64,000 nucleotides of DNA, taken from the NCBI RefSeq assembly GCF_018860635.1, contig NZ_JAHKPT010000021.1, forward strand, positions 646,197 through 710,196, written 5' to 3'. Of the stretch, positions 57,974 through 64,000 are shown one piece after another (position 1 is the first letter of the stretch; each line of letters starts with the position of its first letter). Source of the stretch: Aliiglaciecola lipolytica (GTDB lineage Bacteria > Pseudomonadota > Gammaproteobacteria > Enterobacterales > Alteromonadaceae). The position numbers were made by a program, and so were the translations under genes. Under the pieces are notes generated by a model that saw only the letters and a program-made list of their open reading frames with translations, was not told the DNA's origin and ran no database searches.

Positions 57974-59791
57974 ATGAACACTATTAAATCAGACAATTCA
58001 ACGACTACTCGCTCTATCGATTTAACGCTTAAAAACAGATTTAAACTGCGTAGATTTAGCTATTTATTAACCTCTACAGTTATCGCTTTTAGTCTAGCCG
58101 CTTGTTCGTCTACAGAAAGCGATAATCAAGTCAAACAGGCGAAGCACAGAGCTGAAGCTGAAGCTGAAAAAATTATGATGACCGCACAACGAGCTGAAGC
58201 GCAAGGAAAATTACATAGTCGCCAGCGACATGAATCTCAGCTGTTCGCAATGGCTGACTTATCTGTAGCCACTTCTCCTGGATATTATCCTCCTCAAGTG
58301 CCAGCGCCAGGGAACCCTGCTTATACAGAAAACTATCAACATGAAGAAGAAAACCAGGTTTTTACCACCAGTAATAATCCAGTTTCAACATTTTCAATTG
58401 ATGTGGACACAGGTAGCTACAGCAATGCTAGACGAATGTTAAACCAAGGATGGCTGCCACCGGCAGACGCTGTTCGGATTGAAGAATTCGTAAATTATTT
58501 TGATTATCAGTATCCAGTGGCTGAAGAATCCTCTCATCCTTTTGTGATTGATACGCAGGTTTCAAATTCGCCTTGGAATCAAGGCCGTATGTTGATGCGA
58601 ATTGGTTTAAAAGCCCATGCTTTAAATGATAAATCCGAAAAGCAACTTGAGGCGAGCAATAAAAATCTAGTGTTCTTATTGGATGTTTCTGGCTCTATGA
58701 ATTCTGCGAATAAATTACCTTTGGTTAAGCGTGCTCTGATGATGTTAACCAATCAATTGACAGAAAACGATAGTGTAGCCATCGTGGTTTATGCCGGAGC
58801 ATCTGGTGTAGTACTTGAGCCTACCAAAGCCAATCAGAGTGTAAAAATAGAACAAGCGCTAAACCGCCTATCCGCTGGTGGATCAACCAATGGTGGAGAG
58901 GGTATTGAGCTTGCTTATAAATTAGCTAAACAAGCATTTAAGGAAAATGGTGTGAATCGTGTGATTTTAGCTACTGACGGCGATTTTAATGTTGGCAGGG
59001 TCAATCATCAGCAATTAATTGAATTAGTTGAAAAACAAAAAGAGCAAGGAATTGAACTCACCACCTTAGGTTTTGGACAAGGTAATTATAATGACCACTT
59101 GATGGAGCAATTAGCGGATAAAGGCAATGGCAATTACGCTTATATAGATACGTTGCTTGAAGCGCGAAAAGTATTAGTTGAAGAATTAGATGCTACTTTA
59201 CAATCGGTTGCCCGAGACGTGAAAATTCAGGTCGAGTTTAATCCTAATACGGTGGCGGAATATCGTTTAATTGGCTATGAAAATCGTCGCTTAAATAAAG
59301 AAGATTTCAATAATGATAAAGTCGATGCGGGGGAAATCGGAGCTGGCCATACTGTTACAGCATTTTACGAAATCGTATTGCAACATGGCGCTAAATTTAA
59401 TGACGATTTACGCTATCAACAGACCCATAAAAATGCCGCAGCTAGTCTGAATAATGAATTGGCCCATGTAAAGATGCGTTATAAACCTATGGACAACGAC
59501 ACTAGTATCCTAATCGACCAAGTTATTGAAAAACAAAATGTTACTGATTTTGATGCACAATCCATGGATTTTAAATTTGCAACTTCTGTTGTTGGCTTTG
59601 CTCAATTGTTGAAAAATAGTAAATACACCCAAAATTTAGATTTTGAAAAGGTGATTGAGCTTGCTAATAACAACAAAGGTAAGGATGATTACGGCTATCG
59701 TGCTGAGTTTGTTTCTTTGGTGAGAATGGCAAAAACCTTACAGTCGGAAACTTCTCGTTCGGTTGCCACTCAAGAACAAAAGCAAAACTAA
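57974..59791 (+). CDS. von Willebrand factor A domain lipoprotein (YfbK-like)
   Basis: A 605-residue predicted lipoprotein: after an unusually long basic leader the hydrophobic core ends in the lipobox SLAAC (Cys44). A helical linker (about 50-95) is followed by a vWF_A-associated domain (FSIDVDTGSYSNARRML, about 145-200), the VWA domain with an intact MIDAS DVSGSMN (Asp237, Ser239, Ser241), ATDGDFNVG near 330, and a C-terminal DUF3520-like region. Such proteins bind metal-dependent ligands; no partner is known here. It is followed by an ECF sigma factor and a putative anti-sigma factor, a grouping that recurs in related bacteria. Confidence 0.9.
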   Translation: MNTIKSDNSTTTRSIDLTLKNRFKLRRFSYLLTSTVIAFSLAACSSTESDNQVKQAKHRAEAEAEKIMMTAQRAEAQGKLHSRQRHESQLFAMADLSVATSPGYYPPQVPAPGNPAYTENYQHEEENQVFTTSNNPVSTFSIDVDTGSYSNARRMLNQGWLPPADAVRIEEFVNYFDYQYPVAEESSHPFVIDTQVSNSPWNQGRMLMRIGLKAHALNDKSEKQLEASNKNLVFLLDVSGSMNSANKLPLVKRALMMLTNQLTENDSVAIVVYAGASGVVLEPTKANQSVKIEQALNRLSAGGSTNGGEGIELAYKLAKQAFKENGVNRVILATDGDFNVGRVNHQQLIELVEKQKEQGIELTTLGFGQGNYNDHLMEQLADKGNGNYAYIDTLLEARKVLVEELDATLQSVARDVKIQVEFNPNTVAEYRLIGYENRRLNKEDFNNDKVDAGEIGAGHTVTAFYEIVLQHGAKFNDDLRYQQTHKNAAASLNNELAHVKMRYKPMDNDTSILIDQVIEKQNVTDFDAQSMDFKFATSVVGFAQLLKNSKYTQNLDFEKVIELANNNKGKDDYGYRAEFVSLVRMAKTLQSETSRSVATQEQKQN

Positions 59792-59856
59792 GAAAATAAG
59801 GCGCAGACGTCAAGGTTTGCCAAGTCTTATTCATTATTTAAGGAAGATGGACGCGT

Positions 59857-60456
59857 TTGAATCAAGTAGTAGATGAAGAATTGCTTAAACGATTTGCAGA
59901 TGGAGATTCGGCATCGTTTGAGCTTTTATATGAACGTCATAGAGGCGGCTTGTATCGCTATATGTTGCGTCAATTAAAAGATCAGCAATTAGCAGAAGAT
60001 TTATTTCAGGACACCTGGAGTAAAGTGATAGTGAATGCTGAGTCGTTTGAGCCAAACGCTAAATTTTCCACTTGGTTATATACAATGGCTCGAAATAGGG
60101 TGGTTGACCAAATAAGACATTTGCGCATTGTCGATAAGCTGATTGACGATAGCGCCGATGAGGTAGATAGCCAACTTGGTGCCAATCAAATTGAGCAAAA
60201 TATACTAGAAAAAACGTTGCAAGCTGATAAGCAAAGCATGTTTTTAAAAGACTGTATGCAAAAGTTACCTGTCAACTTGCTGGAAGTATTTTTACTCAAA
60301 GAAGAGTCGACTATGACGGTGAAACAAATTGCAGAAGTAATTGATTCTTCTCATCAAGCAACTAAAAGCCGTTTACGTTATGCCTACGGTCAGTTAAAAC
60401 AATGTTTATCTAAAAAAATGCCTGATTGGGTAAGTAGTGGTGAAGGTCATGAGTAA
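59857..60456 (+). CDS. ECF-type RNA polymerase sigma factor
   Basis: A 199-residue sigma-70 family protein with region 2 (about 10-80; YRYMLRQLKDQQLAEDLFQDTW, then FSTWLYTMARNRVVDQIR) and region 4 (about 125-190; LLEVFLLKEESTMTVKQIAE, then SSHQATKSRLRYAYGQLK). The start is TTG at 59857; no in-frame ATG gives the full region 2. Its end overlaps the next gene by 8 bases, typical of sigma/anti-sigma pairs. Confidence 0.9.
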   Translation: MNQVVDEELLKRFADGDSASFELLYERHRGGLYRYMLRQLKDQQLAEDLFQDTWSKVIVNAESFEPNAKFSTWLYTMARNRVVDQIRHLRIVDKLIDDSADEVDSQLGANQIEQNILEKTLQADKQSMFLKDCMQKLPVNLLEVFLLKEESTMTVKQIAEVIDSSHQATKSRLRYAYGQLKQCLSKKMPDWVSSGEGHE

Positions 60457-61432
60457 TAAAAATCAAGCTAAAAATGAGAATATTACTGATCCTGATGTGA
60501 GTGTCGTATATCAGGCACAGGAAAAACCAGTACCGACTGCAGCATTGGATAAGCGCATATTGGAACTCGCCAAACAACAAGCAAGTGATAAGGTGGTTGA
60601 TGTAAAAGCGCCAGTAGCAAAATGGCGAAAATGGCAATGGCCAACTTCCATTGCCGCTTCAGTGATGTTTATTAGCTTAGTGGTATACAATCAATATGAT
60701 CGTTTTGATCCTATGTTGACAAAAGCGCCGGGGCTAAGGGTTGATACTTATGATATTGCAGACCAAGCTACATTGGACAATGAACAATTGACAAAAAAAT
60801 CAAAACTAGAAATTCGTGAACTTAGCAGCCCACCAGTTTCATCCAGAATGGCCTCAGAGCCACTGCTAGATAAAAGTGAGTTTGAGCGAGATTCTGTAGA
60901 GGAGCCTGAGCGAGCCCAATATGCTGAAAAAGAAGCATTAACTTTAGCTGCAAAAGCTATGGATAATGTTGAGATTGAGCCTTTATCATTTGAGCTTGAA
61001 ATGCCCCTTGAGGTTGATGTTGAACAACAAATTCCTGCAGATATTGTGTTAACTCAAGAAGCTGCAACTGAACAAGCATTTAAACAAGCAGAGTTGATTG
61101 CCAAACAACAAAAATCACAGTTAGCAAAAAGAGAACATCAAGGTCAAACGAGGCTGTCTTTAATTGAATCAAGCTCAATGTTTAACGACAATCAACCCTC
61201 AACATCTAAAATGCAGGTTAATACCGAATATCTTGATAGCCTGTTAAAGCAACTTGAAGAACATAGTGCACCGAAAAACAAGAACGCAGATAAAATCCAA
61301 TCTCTTAGTCAGTTGCAGAATGATATTTTTGATTATCTATCACTACTTAAGATGGCCGATCCATTAGTTGAAATAGACCCAAAATATTTACAAGTGTTAA
61401 CTGAAGAGCAAAACAAGAAATTAAGTGAGTAG
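60449..61432 (+). CDS. Putative anti-sigma factor, single-pass membrane protein
   Basis: A 327-residue protein with a cytoplasmic N terminus (about 1-60; VPTAALDKRILELAKQQ is a motif seen in other gammaproteobacterial anti-sigma-like proteins), one membrane helix (about 65-81) and an acidic, Gln/Glu-rich periplasmic part (about 85-327) with helical stretches. There is no zinc-binding ZAS motif. The function is inferred from topology and the 8-base overlap with the sigma factor gene. The start is taken as the ATG at 60449 rather than the GTG at 60437. Confidence 0.7.
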   Translation: MSNKNQAKNENITDPDVSVVYQAQEKPVPTAALDKRILELAKQQASDKVVDVKAPVAKWRKWQWPTSIAASVMFISLVVYNQYDRFDPMLTKAPGLRVDTYDIADQATLDNEQLTKKSKLEIRELSSPPVSSRMASEPLLDKSEFERDSVEEPERAQYAEKEALTLAAKAMDNVEIEPLSFELEMPLEVDVEQQIPADIVLTQEAATEQAFKQAELIAKQQKSQLAKREHQGQTRLSLIESSSMFNDNQPSTSKMQVNTEYLDSLLKQLEEHSAPKNKNADKIQSLSQLQNDIFDYLSLLKMADPLVEIDPKYLQVLTEEQNKKLSE

Positions 61433-61812
61433 ATGTGCATTGGCAACGTTGGATAAGGATATAGGAATTGCTTGAATTGGAGAGATTGAGGCAATTGATA
61501 ATCTTAGCGACATCTTTTTGGAGAAACAGAACCGCGTTTAATCTCACATCTGTTCGCCACGTCTTGTAAGCGTCAATGGGCGCTCAGTTATGCAATTTTA
61601 AGAGCTGTTTTGGGGTGAAATTTAAGTGATTTTTAGCTCAACAGCTTCTATGTTTCCAATCTTTTTCAGATGTTAATGAATAAAATTCTAAAGGTCGTTA
61701 AAGGGCTTGATATCTTCTATACTCAGAAATGCTGAAGCAGCTGCGCGTTGAATTAATTGTTCGCAGATTGATTTACTCGTGACTCTACTTAATTCTCAAT
61801 AGGAGCAATGTG
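61433..61812. other. Intergenic region upstream of catalase
   Basis: About 380 bases without a convincing gene. A TATACT at 61718-61723 could be the -10 of the catalase promoter, with no good -35, as in activator-dependent promoters. OxyR is the usual activator of such genes, but I cannot identify an OxyR site by eye. No strong hairpin marks the end of the anti-sigma gene. Confidence 0.4.
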
Positions 61813-63333
61813 ATGAGCGACAAAAAATGCCCATATCAACCAACAGACCTAACTACCAATGGTGGAGCGCCGGTTGTTGATAATCAAAATAGTCTGACGG
61901 CTGGTAAGCGCGGCCCTGTGCTAGCCCAAGATCTTTGGTTAAATGAAAAGCTTGCGAATTTTGTGCGTGAAGTTATCCCAGAGCGCCGAATGCATGCTAA
62001 AGGTTCTGGTGCATATGGTACTTTTACGGTTACCCATGATATTAGCCAATATACTCGCGCAAAAATATTTAGTGAGGTAGGCAAAACAACCGAAATGTTT
62101 GCACGTTTTAGTACGGTAGCAGGTGAACGTGGAGCTGCCGATGCTGAACGTGATATTCGCGGTTTTGCCTTGAAGTTTTATACCGAAGAAGGGATTTGGG
62201 ATATGGTTGGTAACAATACCCCAGTATTCTTTTTACGTGATCCTCTCAAATTCCCAGATTTGAATAAAGCGGTTAAACGAGATCCTCGCACCAATATGCG
62301 CTCTGCTACTAATAATTGGGATTTTTGGACGTTGCTGCCAGAAGCCTTGCATCAAGTTACTATTGTGATGAGTGATCGTGGTATTCCAGCTTCGTATAGA
62401 CACATGCATGGCTTTGGCTCGCATACTTACAGTTTTTGGAATGACGCCGGTGAGCGATATTGGGTCAAATTCCATTTTCGCACTCAACAAGGCATCAAAA
62501 ACTTAACTGATGCGGAAGCCGCTGAAGTTGTCGCTATGGATCGGGAAAGCAATCAAAAAGATCTTTACGAGTCTATTGAGCGAGGGGATTTCCCTAAGTG
62601 GAAGATGTATGTGCAAATTATGCCAGAAATAGAAGCTGATAAAGTTCCTTACCATCCATTTGATCTCACTAAAGTGTGGCCAAAGGGCGATTATCCACTT
62701 ATTGAGGTAGGTGAATTTGAGTTGAACAAAAATGCTGAAAATTACTTTGCGGATGTTGAACAAGCGGCATTTGCTCCAAGTAATTTAGTGCCAGGGATTA
62801 GTGTATCACCTGACCGCATGCTGCAGGCGCGTTTGATCAACTACGCGGATGCTCAGCGTTATCGAGTGGGTGTTAATCATAATCAGATTCCTGTTAACAA
62901 ACCGCGTTGTCCTGTAAATAGTAATGCCCGTGATGGTGAAGGCCGTGTAGATGGCAACTATGGTGACAAACCACACTATGAACCTAATAGCTTTAATCAA
63001 TGGCAGGAGCAGCAACAATTTGCTGAGCCACCTCTTAAAATCGATGGTTATGCTAAACGCTATGATTTTCGTGAAGATGATGATGACTATTTTAATCAGC
63101 CACGTTTATTGTTTAATTTGATGAATGACGAACAAAAACAAGCGCTTTTTGAAAACACGGCTAGACAAATGGGGGATACTTTTGATTTTATCAAATATCG
63201 TCATATTCGAAACTGTAGCCAGTGCCACCCAGCTTATGGCGAAGGCATTGCTAAAGCTTTAGGATTAACGGTAGAGGATGCAATAAAAGCACGAGAAGCG
63301 GATCCTGCTCTTCATTTACCTAGCTGTTTATAA
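61813..63333 (+). CDS. Monofunctional haem catalase
   Basis: Decomposes hydrogen peroxide. The 506-residue length is that of small-subunit (clade 3-like) catalases. The catalytic His is in [13 protein letters not shown] (His61), the distal Asn in [10 protein letters not shown] (134-135), and the haem-ligand Tyr in [14 protein letters not shown] (Tyr344). No signal peptide is seen, so it is cytoplasmic. The ATG at 61813 has AGGAG seven bases before it; a GTG one codon earlier is an alternative. An intrinsic terminator follows. Confidence 0.97.
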   Translation: MSDKKCPYQPTDLTTNGGAPVVDNQNSLTAGKRGPVLAQDLWLNEKLANFVREVIPERRMHAKGSGAYGTFTVTHDISQYTRAKIFSEVGKTTEMFARFSTVAGERGAADAERDIRGFALKFYTEEGIWDMVGNNTPVFFLRDPLKFPDLNKAVKRDPRTNMRSATNNWDFWTLLPEALHQVTIVMSDRGIPASYRHMHGFGSHTYSFWNDAGERYWVKFHFRTQQGIKNLTDAEAAEVVAMDRESNQKDLYESIERGDFPKWKMYVQIMPEIEADKVPYHPFDLTKVWPKGDYPLIEVGEFELNKNAENYFADVEQAAFAPSNLVPGISVSPDRMLQARLINYADAQRYRVGVNHNQIPVNKPRCPVNSNARDGEGRVDGNYGDKPHYEPNSFNQWQEQQQFAEPPLKIDGYAKRYDFREDDDDYFNQPRLLFNLMNDEQKQALFENTARQMGDTFDFIKYRHIRNCSQCHPAYGEGIAKALGLTVEDAIKAREADPALHLPSCL

Positions 63334-63356
63334 ATAACTGTTTTTTGCTAAATAAC

Positions 63357-63383
63357 AAACACCGTTTTTAGCGGTGTTTTTTT
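63357..63383 (+). terminator. Rho-independent terminator of the catalase gene
   Basis: AAACACCG and CGGTGTTT form an 8-bp stem around TTTTTAG, ending in a run of T. It starts about 25 bases after the catalase stop. Confidence 0.85.
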
Positions 63384-63386
63384 ACA

Positions 63387-63458
63387 ATTGGACAGGCATA
63401 ATTTTCAAAAAAAATAAATAGACAGTCATGAAAAAAAATAAAATAAATAGACAGTCAT
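63387..63458. repeat. Three GACAGNCAT repeats at 29-30 base spacing
   Basis: GACAGGCAT at 63391 and GACAGTCAT at 63421 and 63450 are spaced 30 and 29 bases apart. The last two lie in identical 19-base units, AAAATAAATAGACAGTCAT without its first A being certain: 63411-63429 and 63440-63458. A TAGTCAT follows at 63462. They lie between the catalase terminator and the end of a transposase gene. Confidence 0.7.
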
Positions 63459-63663
63459 TACTAGTCATCTACCGATTTGACGAGATAAATTAACGCTTAG
63501 GAGCAATTTAATGGGTACGGAAATTAGAATTTTTGAGAAAAATAGATAAAAACTGGTTTTTACGCTGCTATACCCGATTGAAATTCAGCCGTCGTACCGC
63601 ATTTCATCTGCGGGGACCTTTAAGCCATAAATTTAGGTTTTTTGAGCTATTTTAAGCTTCATT
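63459..63663. other. Non-coding region 3' of the transposase, with a small hairpin
   Basis: About 200 bases without a gene between the repeats and the stop of the transposase. CCGCA (63597-63601) and TGCGG (63609-63613) form a small stem with a 7-base loop. It may belong to the mobile element's end, but its boundary cannot be set. Confidence 0.4.
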
Positions 63664-64000
63664 CTAACCGTACTTCTGTCGACGTCGGCGTTTATAATTC
63701 TTGAGGGTATTGATTTGACCTGCGGCCACACTAAACGATGTTTCAAAACTTGAGAATAAACATTGCCAGGATTTTTCATCCAAACCAAGTCGTTGTAAAA
63801 TGGGGGATTCATCAATATCTATTGAGCCACTTTTGTTGGGATGCAGGCTACGTCCTGACAGGTCGACTAATTTTAGATAGTCGATGAGATTAAATGTCAG
63901 TCCAGGTGGTTGAGGTTGTGTAGGATTGCCCACAAAAGGCATCAAAGTTGTTGGCTGTTTTCCTTTTTTGAAATCGCGTGTGCGTCGTTTAATACTCGTG
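63664..64000 (-). CDS. RAYT/IS200-like transposase, C-terminal part (cut by window)
   Basis: The frame is open to the window edge, so the 5' part lies outside. The visible ~111 residues include a basic run (KRRTRDFKKGKQPTTLMPFV), then FVGNPTQPQPPGLTFNLIDYLKLVDLSGR in pieces, PILQRLGLD and a basic Arg/Lys end. MPFxGNP...GLxFxLxDYLxLVDxxGR recalls the C-terminal extension of REP-associated tyrosine transposase-like proteins common in Alteromonas and Shewanella. The catalytic HUH domain would be in the missing part, so activity cannot be judged. The stop is TAG. Confidence 0.6.
   Translation of the reverse strand, partial: TSIKRRTRDFKKGKQPTTLMPFVGNPTQPQPPGLTFNLIDYLKLVDLSGRSLHPNKSGSIDIDESPILQRLGLDEKSWQCLFSSFETSFSVAAGQINTLKNYKRRRRQKYG

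Noticed and set aside
63387..63458. CRISPR array suggested by ~30-base spacing
   Set aside because: Only three short repeats, AT-rich and nearly identical spacers, and no cas gene; not a CRISPR array.

Overview
The window is a piece of chromosome from a marine gammaproteobacterium of the Alteromonadales, most likely Alteromonadaceae (Paraglaciecola, Glaciecola or Alteromonas-like). This is inferred from gene content and protein style, not from any search. Supporting signs are smpB beside ratA-rnfH, an SMC-type condensin directly followed by zipA-ligA (enterobacteria and vibrios use MukB instead), the msbA-lpxK-Trm112-kdsB lipid A/Kdo operon, several cyclic-di-GMP proteins, and tandem RND and MacB-like efflux operons. 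Base composition is moderately AT-rich throughout, and most intergenic gaps are under 300 bases. I saw no rRNA, tRNA, CRISPR array, prophage or defence island.

Layout. 1-5.9 kb: tail of an Old Yellow Enzyme-like oxidoreductase, smpB, ratA-rnfH, the ribosome GTPase ylqF, a PAS-GGDEF cyclase and an EAL-like/HDOD protein. 6-10.2 kb: a DUF2461 gene and ppsR, divergent from ppsA, whose end has a clear terminator. 10.2-16.1 kb: a small membrane protein, a fatty-acid desaturase divergent from a PaaX-like regulator, and a large YdiJ-type FAD/Fe-S D-2-hydroxyacid dehydrogenase with a DUF4826-like gene. 16.1-19.5 kb (minus strand): membrane class III adenylate cyclase, roxA and GNAT as one operon, plus cdd. 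19.8-24.7 kb: nlpI, an unusual Sel1/zinc-protease protein, a GGDEF-EAL protein and cysZ. 24.9-32.4 kb: smc, zipA, ligA and a DUF1801 gene. 32.4-42.9 kb: DUF2062, comEC, msbA-lpxK-Trm112-kdsB-SDR, modABC, then a micro-locus with a ribbon-helix-helix-like protein and a 36-residue lysine-rich protein. 42.9-47.6 kb (minus): a MacA/MacB-like ABC efflux operon. 47.7-50.1 kb: HMG-CoA reductase, an RNA methyltransferase and a TerB-like gene. 50.1-57.6 kb (minus): an adaptor plus two RND pumps. 58-61.4 kb: VWA lipoprotein, ECF sigma factor and putative anti-sigma. 61.8-63.3 kb: catalase. 63.4-64 kb: repeats and the end of a RAYT-like transposase, cut by the window.

Most of the window is ordinary core genome. 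The parts most worth following are the secreted Sel1 protein with an HExxHxxGxxDEY zinc motif beside nlpI, the palindrome/RHH/lysine-rich micro-locus after modC, the regularly spaced GACAGNCAT repeats next to the terminal transposase, and the class I-like HMG-CoA reductase. I did not find a convincing large new system, and the functional proposals for these loci are inference.
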